Translations under genes and position numbers: made by a program
Notes under the pieces: generated by a model
Database searches by the model: none
Told to the model about the DNA's origin: nothing
Seen by the model: only the letters and a program-made list of their open reading frames with translations
Part shown: piece after piece, positions 36,801 through 46,747 of the stretch
Layout: every line of letters starts with the position of its first letter
Numbering within the stretch: position 1 is the first letter of the stretch
Origin: Balanoglossus misakiensis
Taxonomy: Eukaryota; Hemichordata
NCBI GenBank assembly: GCA_040954595.2
Contig: CM082579.2
Location: 3,658,001 to 3,722,000 of the forward strand
Direction of reading: 5' to 3'
Length of the DNA stretch: 64,000 nt

Positions 36801-39800
36801 TCAACAATAACATTTCTAATGCTGGGAAGAGGAGGACTGACATCGGTAACTATGACAACACTGAAGGGCCTGGAAAAAACTAAACTGATCGTTCTTGACC
36901 TTTGCTTTAATGAGTTATCATCCATACCCAGTGGAGTATTCCAGTGGCTGCCGTACCTGGAAACACTAGACATAAGTTTTAATCAACTGCAGCATATTGC
37001 CTCAGATGCCTTTGTGGGTCTGCAGAATTTGAAAACTCTGGTCCTCACTGAAAACAAACTCTCTGCTCTCTCTGCGGGAACACTCGGTGGCCTGAGCAGT
37101 CTGGAATCACTTGAAATCAGCAGTAATAAACTGAGCCGCATAGCCCCTGGTGCCTTTGCGGGTCTGCTCAGTTTGAAAAACCTGCGTCTTGCCAAGAATG
37201 AGCTCTCCACACTCTCTGCGGGAACGTTCACCGGGCTGACCAGCTTGAAGACACTCGACGTGAAGGAAAACCTGGTGCACAACATCACAGAAGCGATGGA
37301 AAGCATGCGCTCACTCTCATCCCTGACGCACCTGAACCTGAGTTACAACGCGCTGAAAGGCCAACTCCCGACTGGTGCTTTCGTCCGTCTGCAGTCCCTG
37401 ACGGAGTTGGATATCTCACACAACGGCTTCACCTCGTTTCACCCTCACAGTTTCTCCTCCTTGACACAACTGGAGCATCTAGATATATCGTACACGTCTG
37501 TTGAGGAGATGCCACAAGAGGTATTTTTCCCGTTGGTTTCGCTGAGTTCACTCTTGCTTGGCAGAACAAAGTTCCGTGACAACGATCGTCCATTCACCTC
37601 TGCAAGACGACTGAAGAAGCTATTCATAACAGACATGTTTACACACCTACACCTGAAAGATGTGCCAGCACTAGAGTATCTGTATATAAACGGCAATGCT
37701 GATACAGTTTGTTACTTTTTAGACACTTTTTTGACCGAGCTAAATTCATCAAATATCCACACTCTGGAGATCGAAAATGCATGTTTCAGTAAAGCCTATA
37801 TTTTTGCTCCAAAACCAAATCTCTCTTTGGAGTCAATATCTCTTGATAATGTCCTTTTCGCTGGTCCTTTTGCTGCCCTTTCATTTTTTAAATTCTTCCC
37901 AAATTTAAAACAGCTATCACTTTCTCTTGTCACTGGGGTATCAAAAACAGATTTCCTGCCAAAAACGTTACAAAACATGGAAACCTTAATATTAGGGAAT
38001 ATGGACATCACATCTATCGACACAGATTTTTTTGAAGTTCAGTCAAATTTCAAACTTCTTGAGGTTGGATTGGATAATCTTGATTGCACAGGGTGTAAAA
38101 TGATGGGCTTCCTCGACTGGGTACAAACAGATACCGTGACCCAGGTCAAAGGTTACATGAATTGTGGTAGCTGGACAGAAGGTGCTGCAAAGCCTACTTC
38201 GATATACAATTTGAGTTTTGGATTGGAGTGCAACCTGGCCTTTGTGATCTCTGTGCCGACTGCTTGTGCCGTTGTATTCGTCACTGCATGCGTTGTGTTG
38301 GGGTTTCGCTTCAGATGGCACATACGTTACGCATTCTTCCTGGGCCGGCTGAGATGTGGTGGCTACCGACAGCTGGTCAACGACGATGACCGGGCACCCG
38401 ACAAGAAGTTTGACGCGTTCGTCTGTTACAACGAAGGCGACAGAGACTGGGTGTGGCAGCAGCTGGTTCCCAATTTAGAGAACGACGACCCGCGCTTCAA
38501 ACTCTGCCTTCATGAACGCGACTTCATACCGGGAGTGGATATCTTCGAGAATATTCTCGACAGCATCGAGAACAGCCACAAGACTGTGCTGGTGCTGTCG
38601 CCTAACTTTGCCCAGAGCGAGTGGTGTTATTTCGAGATGAGGATGGCGCAGAATCATCTGTTTGACGACAGGAGGGACGTTCTCCTCCTGGTGTTGTTGG
38701 AGGAAATCCCAGACGCTGTGATGCCGCGCGTCTTGCGCAAAATATTGCTGACGAAGGCGTACAATGCGTGGGTCGATAACGAAATGGGCAGAAAACTCTT
38801 TTGGGAAAAACTGAAAGTTGCTCTGAGAACACAGAACAGGGTGAACAGAGTTGCTGAAGTGTGACTTTTTTGTTGGCAAGAGTCAAGTTCAAAGTGTTCC
38901 TGGTTTGTGTAGTAATGACCCTGGGGCAACAATTGAAGTGAGCCTCGAAACTGTGGCAGTTGGGGTGTATCTTTGAGAATTCCTTGATCACTACGGTAAC
39001 CGGATTGGTTGAAAGATGAACGGTCAAAACAAAGTAGGGGTTCAATTTCAACCTGGGTTTTAGATTCATTGTACATTTGTTTCCTTAATTGTTAGAGGAT
39101 ATTTTGGAATGGGAAATTTAGGTTTTTTAGCAGTCTAATATTAATAATCATTTTCAATGTGTATGTTTTTATTTTGTTGGGTCTTGTATTATAGATCAAT
39201 ACAAGTTAACAACAGTATTAAAACTTATATGGATCTTGCTGATAACTGTAAAGTGTAAATGGTGTATTGTGTGTTTATGCATGGATTCAGTACATGCCCT
39301 TGTTGTCGGTTCCTTTCAAATTAGGTATGTGTTTGTTTGTTTGTGGGTGTGTGCATATGTATAGTATAGTGCACTGGTATACACAGATATACACACACAC
39401 ACACACACACACACATATTCACGTGGTCACTGAAAACTTACTGTCTGTTAAGTATGGTGTGCTGTCAGTCAACTCCAAGAATTTGATCGTACAGTCACCC
39501 TGAAAGATATAAGAATGCACTATTTAAACATTTCACAATTGACATTTTCTCACCAAATACGTACATGGAAATGTGGCATGTTCGCTCTCTAAAATAGGCA
39601 AAATGTTTGGCACTAATGCAGTCTGCAGTTACAAAAACGACAATTTCCGATGATGTTCAAATCACAAAACTACGACTCTTGATGAACTCACCTTTCCTGC
39701 TAAAAACAGCATATTGGTGTCAGGATCGAAAAACGGCATCAGCGTCCTAAATGCAAGACAAAAAAGCCTCTCACTATGATGCACAAAATCGTCTCAGCAA

Positions 39801-41965
39801 ACATTAACAGTGAATGAATGGTTTTTATAAACCTCAGCAAAACACTTGATATTCACATGGAAACTACACAAGTGTATTATTCACAGGATTCGGGCATGAA
39901 ACCATGGACACAAATAATTGAAGAATAACTGTGAATTTGCGTAAATCATAAGCGAACCTTACCCCGTCGAGGAGTCCACTGACAGGGAGAATAACCTTTG
40001 ACCCATGTTGCGTGTGTCCCACAGGTAACACTCCCTCTCTCGCATCTAATGTAGAATGATAAAATTGAACATGATGGGAAAGATTTCACACACTTGGATT
40101 TAGGGTGTGCAATTGTTGGGTAATGACTTCGGTGACTTTCAGGATATATTCACACATGAAAAGGTTTATTGGTGACGCAGGTCTGTCCTATCCCAATGAC
40201 CTTCATACCACTACTGATTCACAGCAGAAGTTGAAATGAGTATAGCTGACACAACATTGTATCTCACTGCGACACAACATGCCAGACTTGTCCAGGATGA
40301 TGGCGATAATGCACGCGGTGATCACTGCGGCACTCACCCGGCTGAATCCTGTTGACAACAACATGTCTTTGTCCCCCAACCAGCACGTCCTGGAGTCTTT
40401 GATGTTGGCATGGCTGCTCGCTTCCTGTGGGATGATATTCAAGCGACGTTCAAGTGTTTTTGCAATGTTCAAGTGTGTTCGTGCTCACTTTGAAAATATT
40501 GAGAGCTGTGCCTCTGCTTATTAGAGAACAGACACTGTAATCGCATCCAAGTTCAAGGGAAAGACTTAAACTATACACATCAATGTGATGTTGGCACGCT
40601 TGTGCAAAATCATCGCATATTTCAAAACTGTCACAAATTCCTGCAAAATAAAGACAGAACAAATTTAGGTCCAACCTCTACTTACCGACACCACTGTTTG
40701 CGACCTGGGGTCAAATATCCTGATCATTTTGTCTTTGCTGGTAGTTGCCAGTAAGCTGCCATCTTGTTTCCATGACATTCCCTGAATTTGATCCTTTGGG
40801 CCTTCAAGAACTGTCAAAAACAATGCAGAAAGTATTATTTCTGAAATAATACAACTGGTTACAATAACAAGAGTCTGCTACAGTAAGCTGCCATCTTGTT
40901 TCCGTGACATTCCCTGAATTTGAAAAAAAAAATTAATCACTCACCTAGTTTTTCTTCTTGTTGGGTGATATCCCATATTTTCACAGTTTTGAACGCAGAT
41001 GTTGCCAGAATGTTATCGGCGGTTGTGTGAAACAGAACATTTTCAATCCTGCGGTCCTGAGTCGGCAAGGTGACCTCTGGTGTGGCGATACTCTCGGTCA
41101 GTCCACCTTCTGGTAAGGACCATATTCGAATCTAGAGAGTGCCAAAGAAAATATAAATTACAATTGACAATAGCTGAAAAACCCTGGTATATTATAATTG
41201 TTAGGAATGTGATGCAATCCAATTATGAATATCGTCAGCCCAGCAAAAGCACTGAAACTCTCATTGCCATTGATTCCACAAACTCATTTTGATTGTGCGT
41301 TTGTGTATATTATACTCACCGAGCAATCCTGCGATCCGGTGGCAAGAAGGTGATCGTCAAATGGTGAAAAATCAAAATCGGTCACAAACTGGGAATGTGC
41401 ATGTAGTTGTGGAATGTCTTTTGGCTTCCTGCCCGAATCGTTGATTGGTAAAACTGCTAAGCTTCCTCCTCCTGTTTTGACATTCAAAGACGGGAATTTG
41501 AAATGAAACTCTGGACAACTGTCAAAACATATATGAACATATACACATGTATGCAGGCTGTGTTGATTTACAAAACACACTAGTAGAAACCACAGCCTGG
41601 CAAAACCAGAAAACACAAACCAAGGCAAAATCTCTTGCTACTGAACTGCATCTATACATACCAGCATGCTCCACATTGAAAGCTATTAAAGCACAGCTAG
41701 CTTTGATGTGATTGCCACAGGACTGGAGAGATCCGATATTGATGTCACTAATCCAACCCTGAGTGAAAACAGGCAAAGTATTAACATGATGTCAATATGG
41801 GATCTAGTATGAGATACGATTCTTTGGTGCAAGGGTACAACAGCATTGAAGAGTGCCATGCTATGGGTTTATTATGATGACCATAAACGACAAATGTTAA
41901 CTCACTTCCTTCTTGGGTATCTTTGCTGCAGCATTCTTGTATTTGGAGGCTTTAAAACGGTACAT
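30889..41965 (-). CDS. CORO7: Coronin-7 (two-propeller coronin), 991 aa, 24 coding exons, complete
   Basis: Actin-associated WD40 protein; family members act at the Golgi and in post-Golgi trafficking. Coding exons on -: 41965-41906, 41758-41662, 41471-41320, 41131-40945, 40810-40686, 40424-40338, 40045-39963, 39746-39692, 39499-39442, 35148-35003, 34893-34798, 34557-34393, 34283-33819, 33700-33505, 33414-33272, 33134-33030, 32901-32816, 32642-32504, 32378-32289, 32062-31946, 31851-31716, 31482-31391, 31214-31128, 30897-30889. Phases agree throughout, summing to 992 codons. Propeller 1 starts MYRFKASKYKN and includes DFDFSPFDDHLLATGS; its extension ends in FHEDLYPDT (354-362). A Ser/Ala/Glu-rich linker (about 383-525) precedes propeller 2 (SKFRHIEGVV; VMDFAWDPFNNRRLAVACDD) and a second DDLYPDT (890-896). 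The C-terminus is acidic, EGVDDDEWDD, the tail type known from CORO7/POD-1. Human CORO7 is 925 residues. Intron 9 (35149-39441) contains a TLR on the other strand. Confidence 0.95.
35838..38864 (+). CDS. Toll-like receptor, intronless, 1008 aa, nested in coronin-7 intron 9
   Basis: Type I membrane innate immune receptor. The open frame extends upstream from 35766 only through a GTG; the ATG at 35838 begins a plausible signal peptide (MSPLPQFFALLLLGVS). About 20 leucine-rich repeats follow (LxxLDLSxN and GAFxGLxxL types), interrupted near the middle by less regular repeats. A single C-terminal cysteine cluster (DCTGCKMMGF...GYMNCG...LEC) precedes TM 799-823 (NLAFVISVPTACAVVFVTAC). The cytoplasmic TIR domain starts at residue 856: box 1 FDAFVCYN, BB loop RDFIPG with the conserved proline P898, SEWCYFEM, and box 3 FWEKL. 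All elements for MyD88-type signalling are present and no break is seen. The single cysteine cluster and lack of introns fit the expanded TLR families of sea urchin, hemichordate and lancelet. It lies antisense to its host gene; ATTAAA at 39217-39222 may end the transcript. Confidence 0.95.
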   Translation: MSPLPQFFALLLLGVSLRKIKTETHCKVYNATYVDCSNRRLYQLQTTLPSYATFLDLSRNNIASVPSNSFASLKQLRHLDISYNAISVIGASSLRGLHELRRLNLHSNLISSIAPRAFHDLTKLEMLDLSSNQLTTFPDVLFSPLGQLQHLDISSIRLEVLSSGAFHGLSNLQTLDLSDNRIAELPDRVFQGLVRLQSLDVSQNKMSCFPNSLASEDLSNVERLFFYHNTIERNCTGINLRNLKHLKTLSLAFCQLVDTTIENMILPSYGLQEVDLSGNRILVASSTRSTFSAFRNVSQIDLSYSKINAESLERPLYGFENSTITFLMLGRGGLTSVTMTTLKGLEKTKLIVLDLCFNELSSIPSGVFQWLPYLETLDISFNQLQHIASDAFVGLQNLKTLVLTENKLSALSAGTLGGLSSLESLEISSNKLSRIAPGAFAGLLSLKNLRLAKNELSTLSAGTFTGLTSLKTLDVKENLVHNITEAMESMRSLSSLTHLNLSYNALKGQLPTGAFVRLQSLTELDISHNGFTSFHPHSFSSLTQLEHLDISYTSVEEMPQEVFFPLVSLSSLLLGRTKFRDNDRPFTSARRLKKLFITDMFTHLHLKDVPALEYLYINGNADTVCYFLDTFLTELNSSNIHTLEIENACFSKAYIFAPKPNLSLESISLDNVLFAGPFAALSFFKFFPNLKQLSLSLVTGVSKTDFLPKTLQNMETLILGNMDITSIDTDFFEVQSNFKLLEVGLDNLDCTGCKMMGFLDWVQTDTVTQVKGYMNCGSWTEGAAKPTSIYNLSFGLECNLAFVISVPTACAVVFVTACVVLGFRFRWHIRYAFFLGRLRCGGYRQLVNDDDRAPDKKFDAFVCYNEGDRDWVWQQLVPNLENDDPRFKLCLHERDFIPGVDIFENILDSIENSHKTVLVLSPNFAQSEWCYFEMRMAQNHLFDDRRDVLLLVLLEEIPDAVMPRVLRKILLTKAYNAWVDNEMGRKLFWEKLKVALRTQNRVNRVAEV
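39391..39414. repeat. (AC)12 microsatellite
   Basis: Twelve AC dinucleotides lie between the TLR 3' end and coronin-7 exon 9, about 27 bp beyond that exon's donor site. Confidence 0.95.
40749..40923. repeat. 43-bp partial exon duplication within coronin-7
   Basis: 40749-40791, inside coronin-7 coding exon 5, is repeated at 40881-40923 in the adjacent intron with one mismatch (ccatgacattc / ccgtgacattc). The offset is 132 bp. The intronic copy lacks the rest of the exon and both splice sites, and is followed by an A run. Confidence 0.9.
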
Positions 41966-42645
41966 TGTTAAACTGGCGAGAGAGAAAATCACAACAGGAA
42001 CATGCAGTGAACAAAAATGAGTATTTCAAACAACAATCACAGGAACCTTAAACGATTTTCATAGAAAAGGGGGCGTGTCAACATCCCCTACATTTTTCAG
42101 TTGCCATACAAAAACACTGAACTTCTTTTATTTAATTCTTCGGGATCAAACAACCGTGATCTGATTATCATCACTAAGCACTGTCTGGTTGAACCGTCGA
42201 CGTTCACACGCCAGAATCGCTGTATTTGAAATGTTCTTACCTACTTCCGAGTCCCTGATATGGCGAGCGAACTTCCAGTCGTGTAGTTTATGTACATGTA
42301 CAGAGTGTTTCTTCCTGTCACGTGGACAAGCCAGCAAGTATGACCTGAAGCTCGAAGGTCATGCGATGCAAGAGCCCCTAACTTTCTCTAACGTAATCAA
42401 GTCCATTTTACTTATGCAACTTTGATCGTAGCGATTTTTCCATATGTGCTTCTAAATTCTTACCGAAATATAATCAAACAATGAGAATTTATACGTGATG
42501 TGGCCAGACTTTTGACTTTATTGGAGCATGGAAGTAGAAGGTAATTGGAGGTAATTTTCCCGATAATTGCTTCTGACTGACCTGGCTTGGAAATTAGAAG
42601 TTAAGGGTGCCTACTTGGTGCGTGCGCAGTTGCCTCCGATCAAAC
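41966..42645. promoter_or_regulatory. Shared CORO7/DNAJA3 divergent promoter interval
   Basis: 680 bp separate the start codons of coronin-7 (-) and DNAJA3 (+), so this interval must hold both 5' UTRs and core promoters. No TATA box is evident. The DNAJA3 start region contains AACATGGCGACC, which resembles a YY1 site overlapping the ATG, as in many TATA-less housekeeping genes. A noncoding first exon for coronin-7 cannot be excluded. Confidence 0.5.
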
Positions 42646-45600
42646 ATGGCGACCACGAGGATTTTGTGCACCCTTCGTCCTCGGAATTCACTAAAATCGT
42701 GCCAAAAATTGGTCGGTAGCGGATCTAATTTAGAATGTAAAGCATGCACAGTATTTTCACGATACTATGGAAGTGAAGAAGTTGGACATCGCAGTTTAAA
42801 TCTGCTTGGGAAACATAAAATTAAAGACCACGGTGAGTGAAATCCACACGAGACGCCAGCACGCACGTACAAGTCTGCCAACTACTATCGGTGCATTTCG
42901 TAATCAACATGTACGTGTATGATCGCGTTTCATGCCAGAATCTTGCATGCGAAAATGGTGGTTACGAATTGTTGCATGAAACTAAAGTAAGACGTGGTTA
43001 CACTTATCTTACTCTCTCACTCCTTGAATTAGATCACTTTCCAAGTCCAAGGTTAGCAGGTTGGAATAATGCCAACGTGAGGAGTTATCATGCAACCAAT
43101 GCAGCATTTTCAAAGGATTATTATGAGGTCCTAGGTGTGTCCAAGACTGCAACACAGAAAGACATTAAGAAAGCATATTACCAGGTAAGGTTTGTCGGAG
43201 TTGATCTCTTTTGACAGTGCTTAAATAATGTGTTGCCCCATTTTCTAGTCAGTGTCAAGTCCTTATTTGTAAATCCTGTTAGATGATAACTAACTAAGCA
43301 TACTGTTCTTGCGTCATTTGCAGCTTGCCAAGAAGTACCACCCAGACAGCAACAAAGATGACAAAAATGCATCATCGAAATTTGCTGAGGTGGCAGAGGC
43401 GTATGAGGTGAGTAAACACTCAGCACAGAACATAGCAGAACTGTGGAAATGTCTGCATGATGACATCTAGTGTCAGTCCTGTCTGAGTATATGACCAGTG
43501 ACGACATTCCAGTGTCTGACGGAGATACATACAGAAACAAAATGCATTTTCACCGATCTTTTCAACATGATGCACCTGATGCAAAGAATACTAGCAGCAA
43601 AACAGCCAAAAGTTGCAACTTTTGGAGCCTTGACATTCTTTCTGCTTGTATCCGATGCAGGTTCTGTCTGATGACATGAAACGCAGGGACTACGACAATC
43701 TGCGAGCGGCCGGCTTTGGAACGGGTGCCAGAGCAGGTGGTGCACCTTTTGGCAGTGGTCCTGGTTCGTTTGATTGGCAGTATCAGTCGACAATAGATCC
43801 CGAGGAACTGTTCCGGAAAATCTTTGGCAATGCCGGCATGAAAAATGAGTTCTTTGACGAGAATATGTTCAGACAGGGTTTTAAAAGAGTGACCGATGTA
43901 AGTAGTGAGTGATTTTTAGAAGACGTAGCTCATCTCTGCATTTGTGAGATTTCAGAAAACCAAAATACAGTGTGATGACCAAACTAATTTTTGTCTTAGT
44001 CTGCAATGATGGTGTACATGTAACTTCACATTTGCCAGTGAGGTTTCAATGTACAACAAATTTAATGCTCCTCACGTTTATGCATACACCTCTTCATTGC
44101 CAGTGCCATTTGAGACGAGTGTGCACTTTACTTACAGCCATCTCCCCACTTTTCCCCTCTTCAGGTCATGATGGACTTGACCTTCAGCGAGGCCTGCCGG
44201 GGAGTGAATAAAGACCTCACGGTTCAGGTGGAAGACACCTGCTCTCGATGTAAAGGCAACAAAGCAGAGCCCGGCACAAAACCAGTGCCATGCCATCACT
44301 GCCAAGGAACTGGCATGGTAAGTGTGACCTCGGAAATCAAATTCTGAACCCTTTCACCCCCTGTTCCCTCTTTAAAGGTCCAACCTTAACATAGGAAACT
44401 GGGGGGTTTGGACTGAACCATGGTGGTGAAAGGCTTAAACTTTTTTCTCATATTTTGCTGAAGCCATTTCTCACGTACGTAAGGAAGACTTATTCCTATT
44501 ATATAAATTTACTTGTCCAGGAAACCATCAACACAGGACCGTTTGTGATGAGATCCACATGTCGGCGATGTCGTGGTCAGAGAGTTTTAGTTTCATCGCC
44601 GTGTATTGTGTGCCGGGGGAAAGGTGAAGTGCTGATCAACAAAACAGTGACTGTAGCTGTTCCGGCAGGTGAGTGTTGGTCATAGCTTCCTGTCCATATA
44701 ATTATCTCTTCCGATAATTCTCTGTATGCAGAGCAACTTCACATCACCAAACTATACACCGTGTATCAACTACATTTGTGTACTTTTTTCCCCCACAGGT
44801 GTTGAAGACGGACAGACGGTGAGAGTACACGTCGGCAAAGAGGAAGTCTTCGTAACGTTCCGAGTTCCTCGAAGCAGCACCTTCAGACGAGACGGCGCAG
44901 ACGTCCACTCAGATGTCGAGGTGGCATTTACACAAGCGGCGTTGGGGGGCAGCATCAAGATCAAGGGCATCTATGAAGATATCAATCTGGCTGTAAGTTT
45001 TCTGCGTGATTTCAGAAACATGAAACATACACGTGTCATTTGCAAAAGGATGCAATCACCCACTTGGTGTTGTCTACAGTTGTCACCATCTCAATTTAGT
45101 TGGAGAGAAGTCGTTATATAGATTAATTCACAAATAAACATCAGGCTCAGGGTAGTAAATTGTGTTGCTGGATCTTACTTTTTTCATGGTAAGGACAGTT
45201 GTGTGACATACTCTACAAGAGATTTCATTAGCTCTCTATTTTTCAGCATGTGTTTTTGAATTCATCTTTTGTCAGATCCCGCCAGGCACACAGTCACATA
45301 CGAGGATGCGATTGGACGGCAAAGGCATCGCCAAAATGAGCGGCTATGGCTATGGAGATCATTATGTACATTTTAGAATTAGGATACCAAGGTGAGCCCA
45401 GGCTGGTGTTTGTGATGTTTGGATAAAGCCTTTTCATACTCAAATGAGCACTTTCTCAAGAACACACGTCGTCTCATGAATGATGAAACGTTAAGTGTCA
45501 GTCCTGTCTGACTAAACAGTGTGATGCATGACAAACTCTGACATGAGATGCAGTGCCTGTTCATATACGCATGCCCCCACTCGATCGACATAAAACATAG

Positions 45601-46022
45601 CTTTGTTCTTGCAATTGGAGCAGATCAGCTAAATTTTTGCTCTATTCGGTCGTTACATGTGTGATCTTCTCTTCTCTCCTTACAGGAGTTTAACCGCAAA
45701 ACAGAAAGCTCTAATGTTAGCATATGCAGAGGAGGAAACTGGTGTTACGGGTACAATAGACGGCGTCTCAAAAACACAAGATGGTGAGCTCTCATCTGAA
45801 TTTCCCATTTTTTCCCTGATGTCCTGCTCAGGCGTAAGCTCTTGATATGATTGTGTGCACAGCATAATTCTCATGAAACATTCGCGTAATCCGTTACATG
45901 CTGCAAATCAATGACAGAAAGTAAGTCCGGTTGTTTTCTGCATTGCAGCTGACAAAACTTACGGTGAAGAAGAAAAAGATGGGATTCTAACCAAAATCAG
46001 AAAAGCTATCTTAGGCATGTAA
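42646..46022 (+). CDS. DNAJA3: DNAJA3/Tid1, mitochondrial DnaJ (Hsp40), 480 aa isoform
   Basis: Type A J-protein co-chaperone of mitochondrial Hsp70. Exons: 42646-42832, 43033-43184, 43324-43407, 43661-43897, 44165-44317, 44521-44668, 44799-44992, 45276-45391, 45686-45783, 45949-46022. All are GT-AG and sum to 481 codons, the same length I recall for human Tid1-L. The Arg/Ser-rich N-terminus ([14 protein letters not shown]) fits a mitochondrial presequence. The J domain begins [15 protein letters not shown] and carries the essential HPD (YHPDSNK). A Gly-rich segment follows ([20 protein letters not shown]). The zinc-finger region has four repeats: [24 protein letters not shown] and CIVCRGKG; repeats 1 and 3 lack the final Gly of CxxCxGxG. 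Then come [14 protein letters not shown] and the substrate-binding domain ([21 protein letters not shown]). The tail [18 protein letters not shown] resembles that of human Tid1-L. An alternative last exon is at 46359. Confidence 0.95.
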
Positions 46023-46358
46023 CTGAGGTAGGCGTCAGATGTGATGATCTCAGTGTTTTGGTGCTCACAAAGAAGATTTGTGAAATTGAAATGAAAAGAA
46101 AAATCTCAGATTTACGTTTACTCTCAGTTAAATGCTTAATGTAGGATGATAAATGGATGCGCCCAAAATGTGTTCTTATCATTTATCATCGGCAAGTTCA
46201 CAGGTTGTATTTGGCTATAGCGCCCTCATGTGACTGCTCTTACATGTAATTATGATCGAGGGCGCTGTCGACAGACGCTACACAAGTCAGTCGGGGTCCC
46301 AATCCCACTGTGAGGGAAGTATGCATTTCATAACATGTCTTTGTTCTGTCTGTTGCAG

Positions 46359-46498
46359 GTGCAAAGTTCGTGATGGAAGATGAAGGTGGCATGGTCAGTC
46401 AAATCCGAAGGGCCCTCCACAATCCGGTGACCCCTGAAGATCTCGGCAAGAAAGTGGCCGATAAGATAGAAGAGGAAGAAACGGACACAAAGAGATGA
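46359..46498 (+). CDS. DNAJA3: Alternative terminal exon of DNAJA3 (gives a 502-aa isoform)
   Basis: An acceptor TTGCAG ends at 46358. Joined directly to exon 9 (donor at 45783, phase 1), this exon reads in frame for 46 codons from GAKFVMEDEGGMVSQIRRAL to a stop at 46496-46498. Its core EDEGGMVSQIRRAL resembles [14 protein letters not shown] of the preceding exon (45949-46022), so the two look like tandem duplicates. Because exon 10 has its own stop, the exons must be mutually exclusive for this one to be translated. Otherwise it would be 3' UTR, via a possible donor just after the exon-10 stop (GAG/GTAGGC, about 46028). Human DNAJA3 also makes isoforms (Tid1-L, Tid1-S) differing at the C-terminus. 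Confidence 0.7.
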
Positions 46499-46741
46499 CG
46501 GGCGATTGGAGCGTGCTGACCTGCTGACTTGCAAACCGATACAACTGGACCTTCTTATGCAATATAACCTGGCGTACTTCACACAAAATGTGCTCACGTA
46601 TTTCTGACAGATGTGTAAAATTTCGTGGAAATTCTTTGTGCGTACAGAAAAACTTTACCAACACGGGTGGTATTTACTCCATTGGGTATAGAAACGAAAC
46701 AAAGATTCCATTGTTATTGAAGAAAAATGTCCAGGCTTCAT

Positions 46742-46747
46742 AATAAA
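46742..46747 (+). promoter_or_regulatory. DNAJA3: Polyadenylation signal of DNAJA3
   Basis: AATAAA about 245 bp after the distal stop codon, compatible with an end for transcripts using either terminal exon. Confidence 0.55.

Noticed and set aside
46019-46498. Internal donor ATGTAACT at the end of DNAJA3 exon 10 spliced to 46359
   Set aside because: It would enter the 46359 exon in phase 2 and hit a stop after about eight codons. The phase-1 join from exon 9 keeps 46 codons open and yields sequence similar to exon 10.
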